Shown piece after piece: positions 9,400 through 19,500 of a stretch of 54,752 nucleotides of DNA (within the stretch, counting starts at the first letter, position 1; each line of letters begins with the position of its first letter). The position numbers were made by a program, and so were the translations under genes. The stretch is from NCBI GenBank assembly GCA_003478355.1, contig QUFC01000027.1, positions 1-54,752 on the forward strand. The letters are read 5' to 3'. This DNA is from Lachnospiraceae bacterium AM48-27BH (GTDB taxonomy: Bacteria; Bacillota; Clostridia; Lachnospirales; Lachnospiraceae). The notes under the pieces are model-generated. The model was not told the DNA's origin and searched no databases. It worked only from the letters and a program-made list of their open reading frames with translations.

Positions 9400-9816
9400 T
9401 TAGTTGTTCCCAGGGAATACGGGAAAAGGCTGGCTGGCGGCTGGAGGTGGTTGTCTGCGGCTGGGGATGGCAGTCATTTCCTGATATTGTGCTCCGATGC
9501 GGCTGCCCCGGATAAAGTTGCAGATCAGGTCAATGAAGCTCTGCTCATCGGTGCTTCCATAAGGCTTGATGGCTTCCAGCATATCTAACGTAGAATGAGG
9601 AGCCTCCTCTGGAAGAGAGCAGATCCCCAGGGCGGCGTTGTCCTCATTGTGCAGCAGAGACATGGTATGCTGCAGCTCCTGGAATTTGATGCTAAAGGAA
9701 AGAAATCTCTGTTGGGAAACCTGGAGATAAGGAAGTGCGGCTTTCAGCATCTGGAGATGGTGGTCGCCTACGATACAGTCAAAATCCGTTAATTTGATGG
9801 TGGGATCTTCTGGCAT
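9400..9816 (-). CDS. Hypothetical protein, C-terminus displaced by a probable frameshift
   Basis: Unrecognised family. The start at 9816 (MPEDPTIKLTDFDCIVGDHHLQML) has an AAGGT-type ribosome site. The in-frame product is 138 residues and ends in an unlikely proline/arginine tail (SRRQPPPAASQPFPVFPGNN). One base out of phase, the same strand codes a convincing helical tail from QTTTSSRQPAFSRIPWEQL through QNQLENAMLMMQ, stopping at 9320. One missing base between roughly 9440 and 9475 would join them into a protein of about 165 residues. A cytosolic regulatory or sporulation-linked helper is possible but nothing in the sequence shows it. Confidence 0.55.
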   Translation of the reverse strand: MPEDPTIKLTDFDCIVGDHHLQMLKAALPYLQVSQQRFLSFSIKFQELQHTMSLLHNEDNAALGICSLPEEAPHSTLDMLEAIKPYGSTDEQSFIDLICNFIRGSRIGAQYQEMTAIPSRRQPPPAASQPFPVFPGNN

Positions 9817-9984
9817 GGGATACCTTCTTACAATACTTTGCTTAACAGTATGAGAAAAGAGAAAAAAATATGCGGGAAAATAAGGGGCGAGGACGCGGGG
9901 ATGGAAGCGGAGGGCAGCAGCACTTTGCACTCCCACGAGGCAGATTCATAAGATAAGGTATAAGAAAATAATGGGAGAAAGCGT

Positions 9985-10191
9985 ATGTCATTTCGCCTTG
10001 TGATAGATGGAAATGCGGTTTATGAGATTGATGAGGATTGTGAGAAGTGTGGGATCAGAGAGTGCCGGTGCGGGAGAAAAGCAGAACCGGGCGATGGCGG
10101 TTGTTACCGGTGTGGGGAAGAAAACCGGGGAAAACGGGACGAACAGATAAAACGGGACGAACAGAGAAAACAAAGGGAGCCCTCTTCATGA
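9985..10191 (+). CDS. Small Cys-rich hypothetical protein
   Basis: A 68-residue product starting MSFRLVIDGNAVYEIDEDC with a GGGAG site 10 bases upstream. Six cysteines fall as CxxC, CxC and CxxC-like pairs (DCEKCGIRECRC, then GCYRCG), suggesting a small metal-binding knuckle. The C-terminus is a lysine/arginine-rich tail built from two copies of KRDEQ, encoded by an 18-bp direct repeat at 10129-10164. The coding call is moderate: the N-terminal half looks like a real beta-strand plus Cys motif, the tail is low complexity. Confidence 0.5.
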   Translation: MSFRLVIDGNAVYEIDEDCEKCGIRECRCGRKAEPGDGGCYRCGEENRGKRDEQIKRDEQRKQREPSS

Positions 10192-10199
10192 GGACTCCC
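10164..10199 (-). terminator. Terminator for the high-cysteine gene
   Basis: GGGAG-C-CCTC (10175-10184), a TTCAT loop and GAGG-A-CTCCC (10190-10199) form a hairpin with one mismatch. On the minus strand it is followed by CTTTGTTTTC. It overlaps the end of the plus-strand small gene. Confidence 0.5.
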
Positions 10200-10217
10200 C
10201 GTGGGTGCTTCTGCTGT

Positions 10218-10454
10218 CTAGCAGCAGAAGCCATTGCCGTTGTTACAGCAGCATAACAGAAGAATGATCCAGATGATATCATTGTATCCGTTGCCGCATC
10301 CGCAGCTATTATGTTCACAACATCCAAATCCATTGCCGCCTCCACAGCAGCAGAGGATCAGGATCAGGAAGATCAGGTTGCATCCGCAGCCGTTTCCATT
10401 TCCGTTAGAACATTCACATCCGCAACCACAGTTTGTTGCTGCTACATCACTCAT
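10218..10454 (-). CDS. Chorion class high-cysteine HCB protein 13-like small protein
   Basis: A 78-residue product beginning MSDVAATNCGCGCEC, with a GGAGG site seven bases before the ATG at 10454. It is made of Cys/Gly/Asn blocks (CGCGCEC, NGNGNGCGC, NNGNGFCC) separated by two short hydrophobic stretches (LIFLILILCCC and IIWIILLLCCC). This is the pattern annotated in Lachnospiraceae as chorion class high-cysteine HCB protein 13; function is unknown. The hydrophobic stretches could insert in or lie on a membrane, and the cysteines could form disulfide or metal clusters. It lies 72 bp downstream of the TPR protein gene in the same direction. Confidence 0.7.
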   Translation of the reverse strand: MSDVAATNCGCGCECSNGNGNGCGCNLIFLILILCCCGGGNGFGCCEHNSCGCGNGYNDIIWIILLLCCCNNGNGFCC

Positions 10455-10526
10455 GGTAAAACCTCCAGGAAGATTTTGTTTACACTCCATCTTATGTAGG
10501 CCGGCTTGCCAGAGTTTCCAGGAAAA

Positions 10527-11585
10527 TCAGGATTTTGGTGTGATCTGATCTAAAATATTCTGTGAGTCCGATAAAAGCTGTGGATCTGTGGTGTGTTCTA
10601 CAGCATATTGAAAGTCAGAGACAGCTTCTTCCGCCTGATCGGTGTGGAGATAGCAGACTCCCCGGTTATAGGAGGAAAAATCGGTAAAGCAATCCCCTTC
10701 AATGGCGGCAGTGAAGTAAGGAATGGCTGCTTCATAGTCCTCCTCGTCCATGGAAATACTGCCCAGATAGAAATTCGTTTCCGGGAGATAGGAGGTTCCG
10801 TTAAGCGCCTTTAAGAGATAAGGCTTGGCATCTGCCTCTTTTTCTAAGTTCATGTAGCAGGAGCCGATGAGGAAATTCAGTTCTCCGTCATCCGGATCGG
10901 TGGAATAGTAGTTCAGAAAATCTGTCACAGCCTTATCAAACTCCTCAGTTGAGTAGTAACACACTCCTCTTGCGTAGGCGATCGCGCTGGCGTACTCCGG
11001 CAATTCCCTGGCTGCGGTGTCATAAGCCTCGATGGCTTTCTCATAATCTGGCAGCTGCTGGTAGCAGTCTGCGATATACATCAGCACATCCTTCTGGGTG
11101 GAGTCCAGTTCATACATCTTCTGGTAATCAGCAATGGCAGATTCATATTCACCCTTTTCATCATAGATCTGGGAGCGGAGCTGAAGTGCATCATAAAGGT
11201 CAGGGGACAGGGCAAGCGTTGTATTAAGATCATCTAACGCAAGGTCTCTCTGATCCAGAAGCACATACAGACCGGCTCTTTTTAAAAAATACTGCGGATT
11301 GGAACCGTCCATCTGGATAAGGCCATTGATTTCCTTCAGCCCGTTGTCATAATCGCTCTGGGTCACATAATCAGAAAAACGGTCCAAAGCTTCATTTTGG
11401 AGATCGACGACCTTTTGAGCCGCTTCCTCGACTGCCTTTTCTTCACGCTTTTGTTCCTGGCGTTCCAGAAATGTCTGCGTCAGATATGGCAATATCATGA
11501 CTGCGATCAATAAAACCGCGATTTTCTTTTTATGGGCAGCTATTTTCGTGAAAAAATTCTTAGAGGTATCAAATGGATGTTTCAT
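10527..11585 (-). CDS. Membrane-anchored tetratricopeptide-repeat protein
   Basis: A 352-residue protein with a short basic N-terminus, one membrane segment (about residues 21-38, IAVLLIAVMILPYLTQTFL) and then at least seven TPR units, for example YFLKRAGLYVLLDQRDLALDDL and SAIADYQKMYELDSTQKDVLMYIADCYQQ. The TPR array would face outside the cytoplasm as a protein-protein scaffold. The ribosome site AAAGGAA is 7 bases upstream. The upstream region holds two -10-like boxes on the minus strand (11617-11622 TATAAT; 11624-11629 TACAAT). No neighbour indicates a partner. Confidence 0.85.
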   Translation of the reverse strand: MKHPFDTSKNFFTKIAAHKKKIAVLLIAVMILPYLTQTFLERQEQKREEKAVEEAAQKVVDLQNEALDRFSDYVTQSDYDNGLKEINGLIQMDGSNPQYFLKRAGLYVLLDQRDLALDDLNTTLALSPDLYDALQLRSQIYDEKGEYESAIADYQKMYELDSTQKDVLMYIADCYQQLPDYEKAIEAYDTAARELPEYASAIAYARGVCYYSTEEFDKAVTDFLNYYSTDPDDGELNFLIGSCYMNLEKEADAKPYLLKALNGTSYLPETNFYLGSISMDEEDYEAAIPYFTAAIEGDCFTDFSSYNRGVCYLHTDQAEEAVSDFQYAVEHTTDPQLLSDSQNILDQITPKS

Positions 11586-11733
11586 AGGCCGGTTCCTTTC
11601 TTAAAAAGCGGATCATATTATAAATTGTATCCTTTAAAGAAAGGTTAACACAAATAATCGGAAAATTCAATAAATTTATTAAAAGAATCATCAACTTAAG
11701 AAAATAAAAGAAAAACACGAAAAATATTAAAAA

Positions 11734-11779
11734 ACTACCCGAGTGAGTAGTGTACATTTGAATTTGTATTTGGTAAAAT
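11734..11779 (+). promoter_or_regulatory. Candidate operator and promoter of the LytTR regulator gene
   Basis: In the AT-rich 272-bp gap between the divergent TPR and regulator genes, an imperfect palindrome ACTAC-N8-GTAGT (11734-11751) abuts TGTACA (11751-11756). A 17-bp spacer and TGGTAAAAT (-10 at 11774-11779) follow. The rest of the gap is A/T-rich without visible genes. Confidence 0.4.
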
Positions 11780-11857
11780 TGTAAAAAAGTCAAGCAGCAG
11801 ATCTCAGAACATAAGAAATATGATGGTTGCAGAGAGAAAACAAGGGGGATTAATCGC

Positions 11858-12682
11858 ATGACGAAAAAAAATATTGACGAGGTAATACGCCTGACGCAGG
11901 AATGTCTGACAAGATACTGGCAGCTGGATATCGACTATATCATCAGCTTGTGTGATGATGATGTCGTATGGATAGGGGCCCTGCAGAGTGAGTTTACCAT
12001 GGGAAAGGATGCCTTTATCGAGGATCTGACCGCTGTAAAAAAAGAGTTAAAACCATGTCATCTTGTTTCGCAGGAGTATGTGGTGGCACAGAATGCAGGG
12101 ACTGCCTGTACCATTGCCGGAAGATATCTGGTGACTACGGACGAAACCGTGGAATACTTTCTTCAGGCCCAGCAGAGGTGTACATTTACCTGGGAAATGG
12201 TGGAAGGAGACCTAAAGATCAAGCAGCTTCATGTGTCCAACCCCATTGGAGAACTAAAAGTAAAAAAGGGTGAAAAGTTCGTGAATACCATAGGGGAAAT
12301 GGCACAGAGGTATCTGATGAACCATATTCATGCGCTGGAGGATACCAGGCAACTTACGGTGATCGATGAAAAAGACGTGGTGCATTTTTTATATAACGAG
12401 GATATTGTGTACGCGGCAGCAGAGGGACGAAATTGCAGGATCTACACGGTGGATGGTTCGGAAATCTGCGGCAGGCTTAATATGACGGAATTTCAGCAGA
12501 TCTGTGGGAAGGAGCTGGTGCCGGTGCACCGCAGTTATGTGATCAACCGGAATTACATTTCCCTGATCCAACGGTATGAAGTGGTGATGCTGGATGGCAG
12601 TAAAATCCCGATTCCGGTAAAGAAATACAAAGAGATAAAGGATTGTCTGACAGAGATGCATGGTGTAAAAACGGAAAAATGA
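11858..12682 (+). CDS. SnoaL-like sensor fused to a LytTR DNA-binding domain
   Basis: A 274-residue transcription regulator. Residues about 1-130 read as a SnoaL/NTF2-like fold (RYWQLDIDYIISLCDDDVVWIGA, then FIEDLTAVKKEL and the strand-rich FTWEMVEGDLKIKQLHVS), a cone-shaped pocket that often binds small ligands. Residues about 165-268 are a LytTR domain, with the typical VHFLYNEDIVYAAAEGRNCRIYT and the motif FQQICGKELVPVHRSYVIN. There is no receiver domain, so it is not a two-component regulator and probably answers to a ligand or protein. It lies directly before the giant surface gene, and LytTR-type direct repeats occupy the gap. It could also regulate itself. Start: GGGGG nine bases before the ATG. 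Confidence 0.85.
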   Translation: MTKKNIDEVIRLTQECLTRYWQLDIDYIISLCDDDVVWIGALQSEFTMGKDAFIEDLTAVKKELKPCHLVSQEYVVAQNAGTACTIAGRYLVTTDETVEYFLQAQQRCTFTWEMVEGDLKIKQLHVSNPIGELKVKKGEKFVNTIGEMAQRYLMNHIHALEDTRQLTVIDEKDVVHFLYNEDIVYAAAEGRNCRIYTVDGSEICGRLNMTEFQQICGKELVPVHRSYVINRNYISLIQRYEVVMLDGSKIPIPVKKYKEIKDCLTEMHGVKTEK

Positions 12683-12684
12683 TT

Positions 12685-12714
12685 ATTCGTTCCTCTTAGC
12701 AGGTAATTCGTTCC
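12685..12714 (+). promoter_or_regulatory. Candidate LytTR binding site (paired direct repeats)
   Basis: ATTCGTTCC occurs at 12685-12693 and again, identically, at 12706-12714. The start-to-start distance is 21 bp, two helical turns, with a 12-bp gap. Known LytTR sites are pairs of about 9-bp direct repeats with a GTT core and 12-13 bp between. The second repeat ends seven bases before the -35 box, as expected for an activator. Confidence 0.6.
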
Positions 12715-12721
12715 AAGACTA

Positions 12722-12750
12722 TTGTCGAAAAATAAAAGGGAAAGTATAAT
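12722..12750 (+). promoter_or_regulatory. Promoter of the giant surface protein gene
   Basis: TTGTCG (12722-12727), 17 bp, TATAAT (12745-12750). The -35 is imperfect while the -10 is consensus, which suits activation by a regulator bound at the repeats just upstream. Confidence 0.65.
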
Positions 12751-12826
12751 AAAATTATGCCAATAGCGACATTTGACGTAAGACGTTTGATTTCATAATT
12801 GACTTTCAGGTTTGGGAGGAATGGAC

Positions 12827-13345
12827 ATGAAGAGAAAACAAAGGAAAAACAGTCGGGAAAGAAAGGAGGAAGGGCTTGTGAAGACAAGGGCAAGAGGTAT
12901 CCTGCTGATTCTGGCATTGTGCCTGTCCATGGTCGGAACCTCCGTGGTTTACGCAGAAGAAGCTGCGAGTCCACCCGGAGCGTACCAGGATGAAGGACAG
13001 GATCAGAGCCAGGACTCGGAAGATACCGGCAAAGACACGGAAAAAGAAGATGATTCCGGGGGCGGCGAGGAAAAGAAAGACCAGAATTCCGGGACAGAAA
13101 CACCGGGGAATACGGAGAACACGAGTAGTGCAGTGACTTCGGGAACATCAGAGAATCCGGGAAACACGCAGGGATCAGGAAGTACAGGAACACTGGAGAA
13201 TACGGAAAACACAGGAAACACGGAAACACCGGGAAGTACAGAGACTCCAGGAAGTACAGAGACACCGGGAGGTACGGAGACTCCAGGAAGTACAGAGATC
13301 GGGAGCTACGGAGACTCCAGGAAATACGGAAAATACAGGAAGTAA
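12827..13345 (+). CDS. Giant surface protein, N-terminal piece (signal peptide and Thr/Pro-rich region)
   Basis: First part of a secreted repeat protein that continues to 35347. Two starts are plausible. ATG at 12827 has GGGAGG seven bases upstream and gives a long basic leader. GTG at 12878 has a perfect AGGAGG eight bases upstream and gives a classical signal peptide (VKTRARGILLILALCLSMVG, cleavage near VYA-EE). After the signal come acidic and Gly/Ser/Thr stretches, then tandem motifs of the GSTETPG type that look like an O-glycosylatable stalk. The frame stops at 13343-13345 after running out of phase at about 13296 (GSYGDSRKYGKYRK). The same repeat resumes in another frame by about 13399. 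Confidence 0.75.
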   Translation: MKRKQRKNSRERKEEGLVKTRARGILLILALCLSMVGTSVVYAEEAASPPGAYQDEGQDQSQDSEDTGKDTEKEDDSGGGEEKKDQNSGTETPGNTENTSSAVTSGTSENPGNTQGSGSTGTLENTENTGNTETPGSTETPGSTETPGGTETPGSTEIGSYGDSRKYGKYRK

Positions 13346-13560
13346 CGGAGAACACCGGGAAATCCGGAAAATACAGGAAACACAGGAAGTACGGAAACAC
13401 AGGAAGTACGGAAACACCGGGAAGTACAGAAACACCGGGAACAACAGAGACACCGGGAAGTACAGGAAGTACGGAAATACCGGGAAATACGGTGACTCCG
13501 GGAAGTACAGAGACTTCTGGAACAACAGAAACTCCAGGAACAACAGAAACTACTGGAATT
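13080..13560 (+). repeat. Degenerate Thr/Pro/Gly-coding tandem repeats
   Basis: Units around 15-18 bp of the form GGAAGTACGGAAACACC code NTENT-, GSTETP- and GTTETP-type peptides. The array contains several small indels relative to its own consensus (near 13296-13310, 13345-13355 and 13398-13400), so the coding frame wanders and one stop appears. Replication slippage, or misassembly of a repeat, would both give this picture. Confidence 0.75.
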
Positions 13561-16500
13561 TCACAGAAGTCGGACACTACTGCAGAAACGGGTCAGACCG
13601 GAGCAACAGGTGAAGCCGGTAAAGCAGAGACAGGATCGGACAAGACCGGAGAAAACAGTACGACAGCAGAAGCAGCAACAGGAGCTGCAACAGCAGTACC
13701 GGTTCTGCAAGCAGTGGCAGCAGCACCAGTGGCAGCGCCGGCGGCAGCCCCGGTTGTAACATCGACAGGGTTGACTGCAGATGAAACGGACAGCACGACA
13801 ACCGAAATTGATATTTCGAATGTGGAGAATGTCAAGATATCGGTTAATGACGACAAGCAGTTAGAGGTGTATGTAAACAATAGCCAATTCAAAAAGACAT
13901 ATACCAATGCCGGTATCACAAAGGTTAAAATCCAGGCAAAGGATAAGATCAGTTTTAATGACCAGCTGGATCCAACAAAGAATTATGTGCTGAATCTGGC
14001 GAAGGCAATCGTGGAGCTTTTAGCAAAGCAGGTAGTCCTTCAGCCAAATACCAACGTGACCCTGAAGGTCAAGGAACTGCAGATCACAGCACAGGATACC
14101 GGATCGACAACAGCAGGAGATGTGTTCCTGAATGTGGTCAAGAAGGTTTATGATTCGGATTGCAATTATGTCGGCATCAAAAATATGACGATCACGGCAG
14201 AGAACGATGATGACGGTGATTCGCAGATCGTGATCAAGGCAACTAATGCAGTGACATCCAACACGGACGCGAAAGACGCAAAGGATGGCACAACAGCAGA
14301 TACTTCAGAGACAGGTATCTGGGATACGGTTGATAAAAAGGTCAGCGATTTAGGAAGCTATATTGCAAGCGTTAAGAATATTGAGACGATCATCGAGATT
14401 GATGCAAGTACCCTTACAGCAGATACCATCGATCTGGAATCAGTCAATGAACTGAAGATGAGCACCCAGGGCGTAGGAATCGGTGTGGCAGTGAACGTAG
14501 CCAGCGCCTCTTCCATGGTTCTGGTGAAGAACAGCGACCTGACATCTACAAAAAATGGAATCAAACTATTAGCAAAATCAGTGATCGAGTCCAAGGCAAA
14601 TGCTCAGGCGAAGGCAGGCAACGTGGCAGTTGGTGTCTCCGTGATCAGCGGAAGTACCGAAGCCTCCATTACAGGAAGCGGAACCATCAATTCCAAAAAA
14701 GGACTCCTGGTTTCTGCAGAGAGCAATGCACAGGCGACCACAAATGCCATCGGCAAAGCAGCCAATGACAATCGAAGCGGAGCATTTGCAGGTGTATCTA
14801 TCGTAAACTATGATACCAAAGCTAATATCGGTGGAACCGTTTCTGTTCAGGCAACCGAAGATGTGACAGTAAAATCCCAGCAGTATGGAATCAACGGAAC
14901 AACCGTGACATCGACGAAGAAGTCAGACGATGAGAGCAGCTCCGGTGATAAGAGCAGTAGCATCAGCAGTATCCTTGATACTGTAAGCCAGTCCATCGAA
15001 CAGCTGGAATTAAAGTCCAAGTTGACAGACAGCGTGAAAACCAAGGTCAAGGATTTATTTAAGAGAGACGAGGTGGAGCAGAAGGTTGACAGTTCTCTGG
15101 AATCAGCAGATGACAGCGAAGAGACATCAGGAATCGGTGATCTGTTTGAAAGCGCAGAAGCAGGGATTGCCAACGAGATCAAATTAACATTTAAAGGTAT
15201 TGATAAATCAGATATTAACAAAGTAACCGTTAAGATCACACCGAATGAAGGAACCAGCGGAGTTGACCGCGCAACAACATTAACAAGCAATACTTATACC
15301 GGTGGAGAGTTTGCAGAAGGCTCTTACACCTTATCCATTCTTGTTCCAGCAGGATATGCGGCTCCGGATTCTCAGGTGATCAAAGTGGTGAATGGAAAAA
15401 GCTATACAGGAACGGTGACCTTATCCAAAACCAACAGAACGAAGAATCAGTTCGTTGGAGCATTTGCAGTAATGGTTGTAAATTCCAGAAATGAAGCTTC
15501 TATTACAACAACAGGAACAATCAAAACAGATGGAAAAGTTCAGGTTCTGGCAAATGCAGTTTCCAATAATACAACTGTAGCGGACGCATCTACGATCCCT
15601 GCAGATTTAGATCGGGAAGCAAATGATAACGAAGTAGTGGTAGCAATCGTAACAGAAGATAAGACCACAACACTTCCGGCAAAGGTTTCCTTAACAAAAT
15701 TGTATGGAAATTCTGATCTAGTAGTTGATGCCATTCATCCATATGACCAGAATTATCTGAATGATAAGAGTGGAATGATCTCTTTCCAGAATGGCGCTAC
15801 ACAGAATAATAAGGGTAATTCAAATGGAAATCAGAGTTTATCCGAAGGCCGTTATAAACTGGTGTTTAAGGTTCCAGTAAGTCTGGGATTTACACCAAAG
15901 GATGTAACAGTCGCAAAAACGAAAGAAGAGAAAACAATTGATTCTACCAATTATTATGTGTACACCATGTACATTACCTTATCCAAGAAGGCAGGCAGTG
16001 AGGACTTAGAGGGTCTGAAACAGCTGATTCTGATGAAGGCAAACACAACGGATACAGGTTCGACAGGTACTAAGGTTTCAGCCGGTGTCGGTATCGGCGT
16101 CAATGTGATCAAGAACGAAAATACTGCGTATATCAAAAACGCAACGATCGAAGCCAGCGGAGTTGATGTGAAGGCTACGACCGGTGGATATGAAGTAACG
16201 ACAACGACCACAGAAGGTGGAGAAACAAAAACAGCTACAAAGAAGTATGACAACAGATCAGACGTCAGTTCAGCAGCAGGCTTTAACTCCGGTGAGTTCG
16301 GATTTGGCGGAGCGATTTCTGTGAACGTAGTCAATGATGTAACAACAGCTTATATTGATGGAGCGAAGATCACGATCAAAGGCAATGGTGGTACAAACAA
16401 CATTAATATAGAAGCAACTAGTAAAAATGACAGCCATACAACAGCAGGAAGAGAAAAGGATGAGAACAATGCATATTCTTCAAATGTTGGTGTAGGCTCC

Positions 16501-19500
16501 GGAATTGCAGTTGGTGTCGGAAATTATACCACCACCGCAGATCTGGGAAGTGATGTAACAATCACCGGAACTACAAATCAGGAGATCGGTTCTGTTACGA
16601 TCAAGGCAACATCCGAGGGCGAGGTTAACGTGGAAGCCATCGCAGGTGTAGCAGGCGGCAAGGCAGTTGCACCGGTGATCGCAGTCAATATCGTAAATGG
16701 AACGACAAGAGCAAAGGCAGCAGCGAACACAAGTAACATGCTTGCACTGACCGGCGATATGACGGTCTATGCAAGATCTGACAGAAAGAGAAGAACCACT
16801 GCTAATGCAAGTGCAGCTGGAAGCAAGGTTGCAGTCGGTGGAGCGATCACCGTAGCAGCAGGTAACCTTCATCAGTACGCATACATGGAGCGTGGAATTT
16901 CCAAATCACACAACATCAGTGTAAAGGCAGAAAGCGGCAACTCCACAGAGACCGTCAGCATCGCAGGAGCCAACGGAGCAGCGGCGCCGAAGGACGATGA
17001 AGACAGCTCTGGAAGCAGTGAAGACAGTGACTCGCAGTCGTCCAAGTCCAGTCCGGACGCACTTGTCAACAAGGCATTAGCAAGTGGCAAGAAGGTCGGT
17101 TCCGGTACGGACGGTATTGGTGAGACTCCTTCCAAGTCCCCGCAGAAGGCAGAGACGACAGAAGGCAAGGTTACGGTAGCGGCAGCCATCGCAGTGGATA
17201 TCTGGGGCGATGAGACGAAAGCAGTTGTGACCGGCAATACCACATCCAGTGAAAAACTGGAAGTATTAGCAAATGCAGCAAATGCAGCGAAAGTAACCGC
17301 TAACGCTTCTTCCACATTAAGTACCACCGGTGTCGGTGTCAGCGTAGCAATCCTGGTTGGCGATCTGATCAACAAGGCAGAGCTGAGCGGAACCCATAAG
17401 ACCGGTTATTTCCTGGTAAAAGCAGGAATGGGAAAAGACGGGGAGAGCGACAGAGTCAATGATATCCAGGTCATCAGCATCTCCGGTGCAGGTGCATCCA
17501 ACGTTGGTGTGGCAGGTGCCGTAGCGATCAATATCTTTGACACGGAATATGCAGCGACACAGAAGGGAACCTTAACTGCAACGAATGCAGATCAGACCAG
17601 CGAAGTAACTGCAAATGTGAACCAGAAGGTAGTAACCAGAGCAGGTGCAAGCGCAGATCTGGCAGGCGCCGGAAGCAGTACCTCCACAGGAACAGGAACC
17701 TCTGCAGGAACCGGTACTTCCGGTACAGGAACCAGCGGCAGCTCCAAGAAGAGCGTAGGAGTAGGAGCTTCCTTCGCACTGACCATCGCAGATGCAAAGG
17801 CAGATGCAGTTGTCAACGGAAACATTAAGACAGCTGGAAACCTTCAGATTGAAGGTATCGTGATCAGTGATGTAGAGACTAAGGCGGTTGCAGGTAATGA
17901 CGCATACGAAGAACCGGCAGAAGATGGCAAGATCAAGATCACAGTCAAGAATTCTGACGGCGAGGCGGTGAAGGATGCAACCGTCACCATCACAGTAGAC
18001 GGAAATACAGAAACAAAGGAAACGGATGAGAATGGTCAGGTAATCCTTGACTCTGTAACAAAGGATAAGGAATACACCATCACCATTACAGCAGTGCCAA
18101 ATGGATATACGGTACCTGGTGATAAAGTGACCTTTACCTTAACAGCGGATGATACAGGGTATACGAAGACCTTCGTTCTGGCTAAGACCAATCAGAAAGA
18201 GAAAGACAAGTACGCTTCTCTGGATGCAGCAGTAGCAGCTGCCCTGATCACTAACCGGGCACACGCAGAGGCGTCTGAGACTTCTAATGTAACAACAGGT
18301 AAGGACTTCAGACTCCATGCGGAAAGCACATCCGTTACCAATGTGATCTCTGAAGGTGAAGCAGAAGCCAGCAACGTGGCAGTGGGCGCGTCTGTAGCAG
18401 TGAACTTGGTAGCAGAAGAAGTGAAAGCCCTGATGGCAGGAACCGCTTCTGTAGGCGGTGATTTCTCAGTCACTGCGAAGGCACAGCCGAAGGATCTGGC
18501 AAGCGCTTACGCAACTGCATCCGGACTGGATCTCCAGAGATACAAAGATAAGTATAGTGCGACGATCAGCGATATTCTCAGTGGCAAAGCATTTAAGAAG
18601 GATACGACCGGAACGAGCGGAAGCGGTTCTACCGGTTCTTCCGAAGGTACAACCAGCCAGGTAAATCAGAAGGTTGATAAACAGCTGGATAAGAGCAATA
18701 CCACTGACAACACCAATCATACGAATACCAAGCCAGAAGCAACCAAAGAAGGCACCAGCCTTTCTTCCAAGGTTCTGAATGCAGCAGATGTTAAGACTTC
18801 TGAAAATTCTGCCAACACCGGCTCTACAGGCACCACCGGTGATGGAGCTGCCAGCGCAGATAAGGCAAAGGCAGAGGCAACTGCTGGTACGAACTCGACC
18901 GGCACAAAGACCGAGAAGCAGACCAATGTATCCGTAGCGGCTGCAGTTGGAACTTCTATCGTGTCCCATAAGGTAAGTGCAGAAGTAACTGGTAAGGTAA
19001 CCAAAGCGAACAATGTAACCATTAATGCAGAGAACCTTGACAATTTTGAAACCTTAGCAACCGGAGCAGCCGTTTCTAAGAAGACCTCCATCGCACTGGG
19101 CGTTGCAGTTGTAGTCAACAACAGTAAGACCTATGCGGCAGTGATGAACAATCTTGGAACAAATGCTGAAAGGGTTGGCGATGTGACCATTCAGGCAGTC
19201 ACAAAGCATAACACAGATCAGGAGTATCTGACCAAGCTTGGCGCACAGGCGATCGCCGGAGCAGCAAATGGCTCTGAAAAAGGTGGCGCAGCAGTGGCAG
19301 GCGCAGTAGCACTGATCGTGTCCAATGCGCAGACCAATGCACTGATCGGTCAGAACGCAGCGATTTATGCGACCGGTGATGTAAAGGTTGAAGCAACAGA
19401 GAAGAGCAAATTAGCGGCACGGGCATGGGGCGCAACACTGACCAGCAGCAAGTTCGATGAGCAGAACAATGCGACAGGAAACGGTGCAGGCCAGACAGCA

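Noticed and set aside
11569..11859. 96-residue hydrophobic minus-strand frame in the intergenic region
   Set aside because: A/T-rich artefact rich in Leu/Ile/Phe, overlapping the TPR gene start, with no ribosome site.
13080..13560. CRISPR-like look of short regular repeats
   Set aside because: Repeats are contiguous, degenerate and coding, without unique spacers or cas genes.
12696..13577. 293-residue minus-strand frame rich in Pro/Val/Ser/Phe
   Set aside because: It is the complement of the Thr/Pro/Gly tandem repeats and has no start signal.
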